Shown here piece after piece: positions 1 to 7,360 of a stretch of DNA of 56,957 nucleotides. The position numbers were made by a program, and so were the translations under genes. The stretch lies in contig JAEZDD010000002.1 in assembly GCA_023429785.1 (NCBI GenBank), positions 1 to 56,957 on the forward strand. The letters run 5' to 3'. The notes beneath the pieces are model-generated. The model was not told the DNA's origin. It worked only from the letters and a program-made list of their open reading frames with translations, and made no database searches. How positions within the stretch are numbered: the stretch's first letter is position 1; every line of letters begins with the position of its first letter. Source of the DNA: Bacillota bacterium. Its GTDB lineage: Bacteria > Bacillota > Clostridia > Oscillospirales > Ruminococcaceae.

Positions 1-50
1 TTCCTTCTTAGCTCGAGTCGTAACCGACTTCGCTAACTATAAATTAAATA
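1..50 (+). repeat. Partial copy of the tRNA-Asn 5' end
   Basis: Bases 1-14 are identical to bases 51-64, the last flanking base plus the acceptor and early D-arm of the adjacent tRNA-Asn. After base 14 the similarity stops; bases 15-30 form a small AGTCG/CGACT hairpin and the rest is AT-rich. No complete tRNA can be folded from it. It could be the scar of a deleted tandem tRNA copy or of a recombination event at the tRNA. The window begins here, so the left context is unknown. Confidence 0.6.
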
Positions 51-51
51 T

Positions 52-127
52 TCCTTCTTAGCTCAGTCGGTAGAGCATGCGGCTGTTAACCGCAGGGTCG
101 TTGGTTCGAGTCCAACAGAGGGAGCCA
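52..127 (+). tRNA. tRNA-Asn (anticodon GTT), CCA encoded
   Basis: Full cloverleaf: the acceptor arm 52-58 pairs with 117-123 (one T-G pair), the anticodon stem 78-82 pairs with 90-94, and GTT sits at 85-87 in a 7-nt loop. The T-arm has the usual TTCGAGT loop. The discriminator is G124 and CCA is encoded at 125-127. GTT reads Asn codons AAC and AAT. A strong terminator follows, so this looks like the last or only tRNA of its unit. Confidence 0.97.
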
Positions 128-133
128 TATATA

Positions 134-160
134 AAGGAGTAGCTTTGCTACTCCTTTTTT
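134..160 (+). terminator. Intrinsic terminator after tRNA-Asn
   Basis: A 10-bp perfect stem (134-143 with 147-156) with a 3-nt loop runs straight into a T tract. It lies just after the tRNA CCA end and would end the tRNA transcript. Confidence 0.93.
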
Positions 161-195
161 GTTGCATATTTTATACCGATAAACAATGCAAAACT

Positions 196-223
196 AAAAG
201 GTCACGTATTTACGTGACCTTTT
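196..223 (-). terminator. Terminator between tRNA-Asn and the TtcA-like gene
   Basis: A 13-bp perfect inverted repeat (196-208 with 211-223) has AAAA on one side and TTTT on the other. It lies 27 bp past the stop of the minus-strand operon, so its main role is probably to end that transcript. The symmetry would let it work on both strands. Confidence 0.85.
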
Positions 224-250
224 AATTTAATTGGTGAATGTTGAAAGCGA

Positions 251-1081
251 CTAATCGTTGTATTCATCAAGGAAATTAAACTCTTTTCCGCCCTTTTTAT
301 AACCGATAACAGTATCAAGATTAACATTGCCAACGCTGTTGAATATATTTTTATCAATCATGCTGTTTGTCTGACGAAACTTTTTTATAAGAGCTTTCAT
401 TTCCTGACGCTTTGAGCCGCCCCCGCCATTATCACACATGGTGCAGTTTTCCGTGAATCGGCAGGCACATTGAATAAATTGCAGGTCATTGTAATTTTTC
501 CATGAAAGTATGTCCGCCTCTTTGACAAAATACATCGGGCGGATAAGCTCCATCCCTTCAAAATTTGTGCTGTGAAGCTTAGGCATCATCGTCTGAATCT
601 GCCCGCTATAAAGCATACTCATCAGAATAGTTTCAATCACATCATCAAAATGATGTCCAAGTGCAATTTTGTTGCACCCCAGCTCTTGAGCATTTTTATA
701 AAGATAACCTCTTCGCATTCTCGCACAAAGATAGCAGGGGCTTTGTTCAATATCAGCAACAATGTCGAATATTTTTGTTTCAAATATCTGTATAGGGACA
801 TTTAAAAGCTTAGCGTTATTAATAATAGTTTGTCTGTTTATTTGATTATAGCCGGGGTCCATTACAAGAAAGACAATCTCAAAGCTGAACTTCCCGTGGC
901 GCTGAAGCTCCTGCATACATTTTGCCATCAGCATGGAATCCTTTCCGCCGGAAATGCAAACGGCAATACGGTCATTTTCCTTAATAAGCTCATATTCCTT
1001 AATTCCTCTGACAAACTGACACCAAATGCTTTTGTGATACTTTTTTATAATGCTGCGTTCGATTTCCTGATAGCGTTCCAT
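251..1081 (-). CDS. ttcA: TtcA-family PP-loop tRNA thiolase
   Basis: A 276-residue cytosolic PP-loop ATPase. The SGGKDS pyrophosphate loop is at residues 44-49, a CxxC (C116, C119) follows, and a second Cys cluster (C205, C207, C213, C216) lies near the C-terminus. TtcA enzymes adenylate a tRNA cytidine and replace its 2-oxygen with sulfur, using an Fe-S cluster held by such cysteines. The start has a good GGAGG site. It is the second gene of a two-gene operon 16 bp after a cysteine desulfurase, the expected sulfur donor. The family is clear; the exact substrate (C32 of tRNA or another position) is inferred, since Gram-positive members are less well studied. Confidence 0.85.
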   Translation of the reverse strand: MERYQEIERSIIKKYHKSIWCQFVRGIKEYELIKENDRIAVCISGGKDSMLMAKCMQELQRHGKFSFEIVFLVMDPGYNQINRQTIINNAKLLNVPIQIFETKIFDIVADIEQSPCYLCARMRRGYLYKNAQELGCNKIALGHHFDDVIETILMSMLYSGQIQTMMPKLHSTNFEGMELIRPMYFVKEADILSWKNYNDLQFIQCACRFTENCTMCDNGGGGSKRQEMKALIKKFRQTNSMIDKNIFNSVGNVNLDTVIGYKKGGKEFNFLDEYND

Positions 1082-1097
1082 TTTATCCTCCGAAAAA

Positions 1098-2222
1098 TTA
1101 TTTGTTTGTCAAGGCTTTATAGCATAAATCAAATTTGTTTAAAAAATCATTGACAGCTTCATATTCAACAAGATGACTAAGGCTGATTCTCCATGAGGAC
1201 AGCGCAATTTTCTTGTCGCCTGTTATTGCATAAACTGCCCTTGAAGGAGTATTTTCAGCCGAACAGGCGGATTTTATTGAAATACAAATGTCATATTGCT
1301 CAAGAGCGGCCTTGAAATCCTTAGCCCTTACACCACCTACGCTTAGATTAAGAATAAACGGAGAAGACTTTTCTGTGCTGTTTATCCTAACAAGCGGATA
1401 AGCGGACAGCTTTTGCTTTAAATATCCGCTTAGCTCGGTCACATAAGCAGTTCTTTCCTTCAAATTTTCAAGGCTAATGCTAACTGCCTTTTCAAGAGCG
1501 GCTGCATGAGAAAGGGCTGGAGTTCCGCTTCGGAATATAGTTGTTCCTGTACCACCGTGAATTAATGGCAGCAGAGAAGTGTTATTCTTTTTTATAAGCA
1601 CACCTGAACCGTTCAGCCCATAGAATTTATGCGGAGCAAAGGTAATACAATCCCCATTGCGGAAATCCACAGGGATTTTCCCAACCGCCTGTGTAGCGTC
1701 AGTATGAAGACGGCAATTCGGATAAGCCGAAAGAATATCGGCAATTTCTTTTATAGGCTGAATAATCCCAAGTTCGCTGTCAACAGTGCAGACAGATACA
1801 AGGATAGTATCACGTCTAACCAGCTCTTTTAAATGAGCCAAATCAACCAGACCCCTTGAATTAATGTCAACAAGGTCAATTTCGTAGCCTTGCTCCTGAA
1901 GAAAGGTCAGGCTGCCGCTTACAGAAGGATGCTCAAGACAGGTGGAAATAATATGCCTTCCAAAAGCTCTATAGGAATGTGCAATCCCCTTAATTGCAAG
2001 ATTGTTTGCTTCACTTGCACCTGAAGTGTAAATAATTTCTTCTTTTAATACGTTCAGACTGCTGGCGAGCGCAGAGGTAATATCATCAAGCTTTTTATAA
2101 GCGGCCTTTCCAAGCGGATGGGAGGAATTCGGGTTTCCGGGAAAATTCAGCTCGGTATTCATAAAACAATCGAGAACATTTTTATCAACGGGCGTATTCG
2201 CCGCATAATCAAGATATATCAT
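1098..2222 (-). CDS. Cysteine desulfurase, NifS/IscS family (PLP)
   Basis: A 374-residue class V aminotransferase-fold enzyme that takes sulfur from cysteine and holds it as a persulfide. The N-terminal YLDYAANT is typical. HTDATQAVGK (173-182) contributes PLP contacts, APHKFYG places the Schiff-base lysine at K199, and SACSAENTPS places the catalytic cysteine at C320. The usual VNNEIG stretch reads VDSELG, a mild divergence. It has its own minus-strand promoter and precedes the TtcA-like gene, so it probably supplies sulfur for tRNA thiolation; MnmA, encoded about 42 kb away, may be another client. I cannot choose between nifS, iscS and a specialised paralog name. Confidence 0.92.
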   Translation of the reverse strand: MIYLDYAANTPVDKNVLDCFMNTELNFPGNPNSSHPLGKAAYKKLDDITSALASSLNVLKEEIIYTSGASEANNLAIKGIAHSYRAFGRHIISTCLEHPSVSGSLTFLQEQGYEIDLVDINSRGLVDLAHLKELVRRDTILVSVCTVDSELGIIQPIKEIADILSAYPNCRLHTDATQAVGKIPVDFRNGDCITFAPHKFYGLNGSGVLIKKNNTSLLPLIHGGTGTTIFRSGTPALSHAAALEKAVSISLENLKERTAYVTELSGYLKQKLSAYPLVRINSTEKSSPFILNLSVGGVRAKDFKAALEQYDICISIKSACSAENTPSRAVYAITGDKKIALSSWRISLSHLVEYEAVNDFLNKFDLCYKALTNK

Positions 2223-2254
2223 AGCTTCCTCTTTTCATTATATCCTATTAATTA

Positions 2255-2282
2255 AGTATAATTAGTATTTATATTTTGTCAA
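2255..2282 (-). promoter_or_regulatory. Sigma-A promoter of the desulfurase/ttcA operon
   Basis: Reading the minus strand, TTGACA is at 2282-2277 and TATACT at 2260-2255 with a 16-bp spacer. It lies about 35 bp from the start codon and diverges from the rubrerythrin promoter 38 bp away. Confidence 0.75.
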
Positions 2283-2319
2283 GTGATAAAAAGAACATAT
2301 AATAGATGCCTAAATAAAG

Positions 2320-2348
2320 TTGACAATATGAATAAAAATAAATATAAT
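2320..2348 (+). promoter_or_regulatory. Consensus sigma-A promoter of the rubrerythrin gene
   Basis: TTGACA (2320-2325) and TATAAT (2343-2348) are both perfect, with a 17-bp spacer. An 11-bp palindrome, ATTAG-A-CTAAT (2347-2357), overlaps the -10 and could bind a repressor, but I do not recognise it as a known box. The predicted 5' leader is about 50 nt. Confidence 0.9.
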
Positions 2349-2406
2349 TAGACTAATAGATATTTTTCAGTATATAATAATTTTAATAAGCGATGGAGGT
2401 ATTAAT

Positions 2407-2946
2407 ATGAAGGAATTAAAAGGAACAAGAACTGAAGCTAATCTAATGGCGGCCTTCGCCGGTGAATCTCAGGCGAGAAACAAGTATACATTCTATGCAT
2501 CAAAGGCAAGAAAAGACGGGTATGTTCAGATTGCTGAAATATTTGAGGAAACAGCAAGAAACGAAAAGGAGCATGCGGAAATATGGTTCAAGCTTCTTCA
2601 TGACGGGATAGGCGATACAAAGGATAATCTTCTTGACGCTGCCGGCGGCGAGCATTATGAGTGGACAGATATGTATGCCAACATGGCTAAAGAGGCAAAG
2701 GCAGAGGGCTTTGACAAAATCGCATACCTTTTTGAAGCAGTTGCTGAAATTGAAAAGGAGCATGAGGAAAGATACAGAAAGCTTGTTTCAAACATCGAGG
2801 GCGGGCTGGTTTTCTCACGGGACGACGATAGAATTTGGCAATGCTCGAACTGTGGTCATATTCATATTGGGAAAGCAGCGCCGGAGGTTTGCCCTGTATG
2901 CGCTCATCCAAGGGCATATTTTGAAATCAAGGCTGAAAATTATTAA
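2407..2946 (+). CDS. rbr: Rubrerythrin
   Basis: A 179-residue cytosolic peroxidase that reduces hydrogen peroxide in anaerobes. Residues 1-135 are a ferritin-like four-helix domain with the paired EKEH diiron motifs at 53-56 and 117-120. The C-terminus is a rubredoxin-like domain with C146, C149, C162 and C165 binding one iron. Length and domain order match classical rubrerythrin. The start follows GATGGAGG. It has a consensus promoter and diverges from a sulfur/tRNA-modification operon; a HAD phosphatase follows after 51 bp. No PerR box could be assigned with confidence. Confidence 0.96.
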   Translation: MKELKGTRTEANLMAAFAGESQARNKYTFYASKARKDGYVQIAEIFEETARNEKEHAEIWFKLLHDGIGDTKDNLLDAAGGEHYEWTDMYANMAKEAKAEGFDKIAYLFEAVAEIEKEHEERYRKLVSNIEGGLVFSRDDDRIWQCSNCGHIHIGKAAPEVCPVCAHPRAYFEIKAENY

Positions 2947-2997
2947 TAATCATATTCAGCATAATAGCAATAATGTATATTTAATACAGGAGAATAC

Positions 2998-3645
2998 ATG
3001 ACAGACAAAAAGTATATTTTATTTGACCTTGACGGAACGCTGACCGACCCTTTTGAGGGGATAACAAAGTCGTTTCTTTATGCACTAAAATCTTTTGGCA
3101 TTGAGGAAAATCAGAGTAATCTCAAGAAAATAATAGGACCGCCTATCAAGGACGCATTCATAGAATATTATGGCTTTGATGAGGAAAAGGCGAGTGAAGC
3201 TGTTTTAAAATATCGTGAGCGGTTTTCTAAAACCGGTATTTTTGAGAATTTTCTTTACGACGGGATTGACGATATGCTGAAAGCTTTGAAAAGCTCGGGG
3301 CGGGTTTTAATTCTGGCGACATCTAAGCCGATTGAATTCGCTGATAAAATACTTGAGCATTTTAAAATTAAGCAGTATTTCGACTATCTGGCGGGGAGCA
3401 GCTTTTCAGGTGAGCGAGGGACGAAAACCGAGGTCATACGCTATGCAATTGAAATCTCGGGGATAAATGACTTGTCCGAGGCTGTCATGATTGGCGACAG
3501 GCATCATGATATCGACGGGGCTAAGGCTGTCGGAATCGAATCGGTCGGCGTTCTTTATGGCTATGGCGAGCTTGAGGAATTAGAAAAAGCCGGCGCTGAT
3601 GCCATTGCCCAAACTGTTGAGGGGCTGAAAAAGCTATTGTTATAA
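2998..3645 (+). CDS. HAD hydrolase, phosphoglycolate phosphatase-like
   Basis: A 215-residue haloacid dehalogenase superfamily phosphatase. Motif I is FDLDGTLTD, with nucleophile D10 and acid/base D12. A helical cap follows (about 15-90), motif II is in LATSKP, and motif IV is GDRHHDIDGA. Members of this branch (Gph, PpaX and relatives) remove phosphate from phosphoglycolate, pyrophosphate or nucleotides; the substrate cannot be read from sequence. The gene is 51 bp after rubrerythrin with no terminator between, so it is probably co-transcribed, and a bidirectional terminator follows at once. Confidence 0.88.
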   Translation: MTDKKYILFDLDGTLTDPFEGITKSFLYALKSFGIEENQSNLKKIIGPPIKDAFIEYYGFDEEKASEAVLKYRERFSKTGIFENFLYDGIDDMLKALKSSGRVLILATSKPIEFADKILEHFKIKQYFDYLAGSSFSGERGTKTEVIRYAIEISGINDLSEAVMIGDRHHDIDGAKAVGIESVGVLYGYGELEELEKAGADAIAQTVEGLKKLLL

Positions 3646-3648
3646 TAA

Positions 3649-3682
3649 AAATGAGCTTGTAACGTGTGTTACAGGCTCATTT
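3649..3682. terminator. Bidirectional terminator between HAD and SGNH genes
   Basis: A 15-bp stem (3649-3663 with 3668-3682, one T-G pair) has a 4-nt loop and A/T tracts on both flanks. It serves the convergent genes ending at 3645 and 3677; the minus-strand stop codon lies inside the stem. Confidence 0.9.
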
Positions 3683-4522
3683 AATTTTATTCGCTGAAAT
3701 ATATCCGAGGACAATCTGATATGCCGCTGTGCCGAGGTGAAGCCCGTCGCCGCTATGAAGATTGTCGGGGAGAGCGCCCGCTGAATTGACCAGAGCCGAA
3801 TGAACGTCTATGTAATAGAATTTCGTATTATCAAGACCGGCGAAATAATTCTTCACATAAGCGTTGTAATCATTTATTCTTCCGTTCGCCTGCCACCTAT
3901 GGCTTGTCGTCGTCGGCGTCATTGAAACAATGGCGATTTTGCTCTCCGGGCTGACAGCTAGAAAATTGTTGGCGAGCGCTTCAAGATTTTTTGCATAAAC
4001 ATCAGCTTCGGTGATGTTAATATCGTTTATTCCCATCCAAATGTATATGTATTTCGGGGCGGAAAGCCGTATGCAGTCGATAATGCTCAGCGCCTGACCT
4101 TTATAGCTGAAGGTATAGTCATAAATCGTTCTGGCACTGACACTCCCCTGAGCAAAAACCTGGTCGGGACTCAACAGTCCCCCATAAACCTTTAACCCCA
4201 TGCAAACCGAATCACCAACGAAAGCAAGCTGGCTTTCATATTCGGCATCTCGTGGTGAAGGCTGACCGTTGAAGGTTGGAGGGGTAGTTGCAGCAGGGGA
4301 GGTCGTCACTGTGGTCGGGGAAGTGGTTGTGACAGAAGCAGTTGTCGAAGCTGTCGTGGTTGTCGTTGTTTCAGGCGGAGGGGTTTCAATAGCTGAAACT
4401 GGTGTGCTATATGTAGCTTCAAGGCTAGTCGGTATGTATATATCAGAGCGGACGGAGCCGGAAAAAAGAATTATAAATAATAGAACAGGGATAGTATATG
4501 TCAATGCCTTTTTAAAGCGCAA
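3677..4522 (-). CDS. Secreted SGNH/GDSL-family hydrolase
   Basis: 281 residues. The N-terminus (about 5-21) is a hydrophobic signal or membrane anchor. Residues 47-90 are a Pro/Thr/Ser-rich linker with long Thr runs, and the SGNH domain occupies the rest. FVGDS gives the nucleophile S105, GIND (164-167) is the oxyanion Asn block, and DGLH supplies D259 and H262. Such enzymes de-esterify carbohydrates, peptidoglycan or lipids outside the cell; the substrate is unknown. The start is TTG with an AAAGGGG site 8 nt away. It lies after the FtsA-like gene but behind a terminator, so a separate promoter is likely. The Thr-rich linker resembles that of the lipoprotein at 42410. Confidence 0.88.
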   Translation of the reverse strand: MRFKKALTYTIPVLLFIILFSGSVRSDIYIPTSLEATYSTPVSAIETPPPETTTTTTASTTASVTTTSPTTVTTSPAATTPPTFNGQPSPRDAEYESQLAFVGDSVCMGLKVYGGLLSPDQVFAQGSVSARTIYDYTFSYKGQALSIIDCIRLSAPKYIYIWMGINDINITEADVYAKNLEALANNFLAVSPESKIAIVSMTPTTTSHRWQANGRINDYNAYVKNYFAGLDNTKFYYIDVHSALVNSAGALPDNLHSGDGLHLGTAAYQIVLGYISANKIK

Positions 4523-4540
4523 ATAAATCGCCCCTTTACA

Positions 4541-4590
4541 AAAAAATCATGAGGATAGTCAACTATAATTATAGTCTTCTATCCTCGTGA
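4541..4590 (-). terminator. Terminator of the FtsA-like gene
   Basis: A 12-bp stem (4547-4558 with 4579-4590) encloses an inner palindrome, ACTATAATTATAGT, in its loop. On the minus strand it is followed by a run of T (A tract 4541-4546). Confidence 0.88.
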
Positions 4591-4622
4591 AAATTGTAAA
4601 TATTTGTAATTAAGCTTAATAT

Positions 4623-6779
4623 TTATCCAAAGTAAATCTGGATGCTGTCATTTTCGGCTAGTCGGCTTGTATACTGTGCGCTGACACCGTTGATTGTCAT
4701 AATGAGATTCCCCTGAGGGCTTGACAGGTCAAGGTCAATCAAAGTGAAGATTTCGAGGAAGAGGTGAGGGCTTGAGTCACCTTTTTCGGGGAGTGTCATA
4801 CGCTGTCCGTTGAGGAAAATATTCATGGCTGGGGTGAATTCCGGCTGGGGAGGTGAAGCTGTTGCCGGTTGAGCTTGTGGTGGCATTGTTGAGGTGAAAT
4901 TTTCACCTATTGAAGCGGGAGCGGGCGAAGCCAAAACAGGCTCTGAAATTTTTGGTTCGAACCTTACCGAAACAATACTGTCGCCGTCACAAAGGAAATA
5001 CTCGCTATTTAAAATTACCTTCCCCTTCTGGAACTTGAAGCCTTGAGAGTCGAAGGAAATTGCCTTTATAAGCTCGGAAAGCTTTGAAATGGATGTAATA
5101 ACAACCTCGTCATTACTTTGGATTTGATAGTTGCTGTCAACAACCCTTCCGTTCACGACGGCACAAGTCCCGAATTCATAGGGTGTTCCGTCGAGAGTGA
5201 TATACTTAGGGCTGACATCCCCCGCTATATCCGAAATCTTCGCCTCGGCAGAAATCCCATTCAAAGCCGGGATAAAGCTAACCCTGTCACCATGCTTGAT
5301 GGGTGATTCAATTGAAGAGGGAATTCCGTTTATCATCAGCTGACAAGGGGTTGAAATTGTCCCCTTGAACTGCATTTGCTCCCCATTCAGAGAAAATGCA
5401 AGATTCTTCCCCGTATGCCCGATAATCTGACGTGTTTTAAAGCCGGCAATCATGAGGAGGTCGAGCGCGTTCATGCTCTTTGTGTCAAAAACACGGAACT
5501 TCCTCTCGTTAAGGATTATTGTTGAAAAATCATATCCGCTCTGCATTGTCGCGGTCACGCCGATACCGATAGGGGTTACATATTCGGGGCCGTTTAGCTG
5601 TGTGTTCCCAATAACGATATTTTTAATAAAGCTATGCCCGCCGACAGCAACGCGCGTTTCAGGGACGTCGAGCTTTTGAGCGATAATTTTTGGAAGGTCG
5701 GGGATTAAGCTCCCACCGCCAACAAGAAAAATGGCGGCAGGGGAAACCCCGTTCACATTAATTATATTCTGGACGATGGTATCAGCGAGAACATCGATTG
5801 CCGGATAAATTGCCTTGAAAAATTCCGTCGAGTCAACAGTATGCTCAATACCTAAAATATCACGATAAGCGATTTCACTGGATTTCGCCGAAAGCTTCAT
5901 CTGCTCAGCCATTTCAAAGTCAACGAGGAAGTGCTTGATAATTTCCTCAGTGATTTCGTCCCCTGCTGTTGTCGCCATTGCATAAGCAACAACACTTCCG
6001 TTTCGTGAGACGGCAATGTCGCTCGTCCCCGCGCCGATGTCAACCAGCGCAATGTTAATGAGGCGAACCTCCGGCGGAATTATTACGTTCATAGCGGCGA
6101 TAGGCTCAAGAGTGAGGCTAGCCACTGAAAGCTGATTCTTATCAGTTACGGCATAAAGGCTTTCAACAACAATGCTCGGCAGGAATGCGGCAATAACGTC
6201 GATTAAAACCTTCTTCCCCTTATGACCGACAACGCTTTTAATAGGATAACCGTCAAGCTGATAGCTGATAACGCTATGCCCGACACAATAAAAGGATATG
6301 ACATCGTCAGCATTCTGTTGCTTGTCGATTTCGGCTTGCGCCTGAGAAACGGCTTCTATTTCAAAGGATTTCTGCATTTCAGAGGTTATAGGGTCAGTGG
6401 TGGGGACGTCAAGCTCCATTATAACGTGCTGGGTTTTTAACGCACGTCCAGCCGCGGCGATGGAAACATGAGTGAGGGCGACACGAAGTCGCTTTTCAAG
6501 CTCATCCTTGACCTTTTTAACCACACGGGCAACCTCATCAATCTCCTCAATCTGTCCGTCAACCATTGCTCGCTTTGAATGAGAAATTGAAACACATTCA
6601 AGTATATGAAAAACTCCGTCAACCTCATTCCCCACTATTCCGACGACATTTCTTGTCCCGATATCAAGTGAAAAAATCAGTTCGCCCTGTTTTTTTCTTT
6701 GAGGGCGAGTAGAGGCAGTGGCAGAACGCTTTTGCTTTCTTGAAGCTTGCTTTATTGGTTTTTTTTGTTTAACTTCCAT
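4623..6779 (-). CDS. FtsA-like actin-fold ATPase with extended C-terminus
   Basis: 718 residues from an ATG with a good AAAGGGGAG site; a longer frame exists but its start lacks one. The N-terminus is basic (1-32). The actin/Hsp70-type fold shows FSLDIGTRNVVG (phosphate 1, 36-47), an SHS2-like stretch, DIGAGTSD (phosphate 2, 247-254) and VGGGS (353-357). FtsA tethers FtsZ to the membrane and is usually about 420-440 residues. Here about 290 more follow. Residues 455-510 and 652-718 look like beta-grasp (ThiS/MoaD-type) modules, separated by a Pro/Ala-rich linker at 612-650. No amphipathic membrane helix is visible at the end. It may be an FtsA paralog or a PilM-like protein rather than the divisome FtsA. 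It is transcribed away from aroK from its own promoter. Confidence 0.82.
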   Translation of the reverse strand: MEVKQKKPIKQASRKQKRSATASTRPQRKKQGELIFSLDIGTRNVVGIVGNEVDGVFHILECVSISHSKRAMVDGQIEEIDEVARVVKKVKDELEKRLRVALTHVSIAAAGRALKTQHVIMELDVPTTDPITSEMQKSFEIEAVSQAQAEIDKQQNADDVISFYCVGHSVISYQLDGYPIKSVVGHKGKKVLIDVIAAFLPSIVVESLYAVTDKNQLSVASLTLEPIAAMNVIIPPEVRLINIALVDIGAGTSDIAVSRNGSVVAYAMATTAGDEITEEIIKHFLVDFEMAEQMKLSAKSSEIAYRDILGIEHTVDSTEFFKAIYPAIDVLADTIVQNIINVNGVSPAAIFLVGGGSLIPDLPKIIAQKLDVPETRVAVGGHSFIKNIVIGNTQLNGPEYVTPIGIGVTATMQSGYDFSTIILNERKFRVFDTKSMNALDLLMIAGFKTRQIIGHTGKNLAFSLNGEQMQFKGTISTPCQLMINGIPSSIESPIKHGDRVSFIPALNGISAEAKISDIAGDVSPKYITLDGTPYEFGTCAVVNGRVVDSNYQIQSNDEVVITSISKLSELIKAISFDSQGFKFQKGKVILNSEYFLCDGDSIVSVRFEPKISEPVLASPAPASIGENFTSTMPPQAQPATASPPQPEFTPAMNIFLNGQRMTLPEKGDSSPHLFLEIFTLIDLDLSSPQGNLIMTINGVSAQYTSRLAENDSIQIYFG

Positions 6780-6796
6780 AAAAAGCTCCCCTTTAA

Positions 6797-6834
6797 AATA
6801 AAAAGAGGAAACCAGATTTTCATAATTTCCTCTC
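6797..6834 (-). terminator. Hairpin with T-rich tail between aroK and the FtsA-like gene
   Basis: AGAGGAAA (6804-6811) pairs with TTTCCTCT (6826-6833) around a 14-nt loop; on the minus strand the stem is followed by TTTTTATTTTA. It can end the fabD-aroE-aroK transcript. It also lies at the very 5' end of the transcript from the promoter at 6874-6846, so it may act as an attenuator or a 5' stabilising hairpin. Confidence 0.7.
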
Positions 6835-6845
6835 AAGTTTATTAT

Positions 6846-6874
6846 ATTGTATCAAAAAACTAAAGGCTTTGCAA
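6846..6874 (-). promoter_or_regulatory. Promoter of the FtsA-like gene
   Basis: On the minus strand, TTGCAA (6874-6869) and TACAAT (6851-6846) are 17 bp apart. It overlaps the last codons of aroK and predicts a transcript starting about 60 nt before the FtsA-like start codon. Confidence 0.7.
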
Positions 6875-7360
6875 TGTTTTTTGAATGGATAGTGCTATTT
6901 CATGAGGGGGCGAGTCGCCATTCACCTCAAAATCACAGTGGCTTTTATAAACAGGCGTCCTGAAATTATACAGCTGTTCTAGCTCGTCCTTAGATTTTGA
7001 ATTCACTATCGGTCTGTGACTTTCATTTTTTATGCGAAGATAACATTGCTCAAAGCTCGTGTCAATGAAAATTACAACCCCGCTTTTTCTGGCGGCTTGT
7101 GCGTTTTCCTCGCTGATTAATGCCCCGCCGCCAGTCGCAACAACTGCCGTTTTCTCGGCTAGGATTTTTAGGTATTTCGTTTCAAGTGAGCGAAAGCCCG
7201 CCTCACCGGAGGCTTTAAAAATTTCTGAAATTGAAGCCTTTTCATTATCTTCTATGAAAGTGTCAAGGTCGAGAAATTCACAGCCCAAAAGGGATGAGAG
7301 AATTTCGCCGACCGTCGACTTCCCACAGCCCATAAAGCCACATAAATAAACAGCACTCAT
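6860..7360 (-). CDS. aroK: Shikimate kinase
   Basis: 166 residues, normal length. It phosphorylates shikimate with ATP in aromatic amino acid synthesis. The Walker A loop GCGKST (11-16), the shikimate-binding DLDTFIE, and TGGGA (shikimate contact) are all present, and a lid region with HRPI/NS follows. Its ATG overlaps the aroE TGA by 4 bp (ATGA), so the two are translationally coupled. The pair converts dehydroshikimate to shikimate-3-phosphate; no other aro genes are nearby. Confidence 0.95.
   Translation of the reverse strand: MSAVYLCGFMGCGKSTVGEILSSLLGCEFLDLDTFIEDNEKASISEIFKASGEAGFRSLETKYLKILAEKTAVVATGGGALISEENAQAARKSGVVIFIDTSFEQCYLRIKNESHRPIVNSKSKDELEQLYNFRTPVYKSHCDFEVNGDSPPHEIALSIQKTLQSL

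Noticed and set aside
2343..2360. PerR-type box at the rubrerythrin promoter
   Set aside because: Only a short palindrome ATTAGACTAAT is present; it does not extend to the 15-bp PerR consensus.
4269..4526. Val-rich open frame on the plus strand
   Set aside because: It is the antisense of the Thr-rich linker of the SGNH protein; repeated ACN codons read as GTN on the other strand. No ribosome site.
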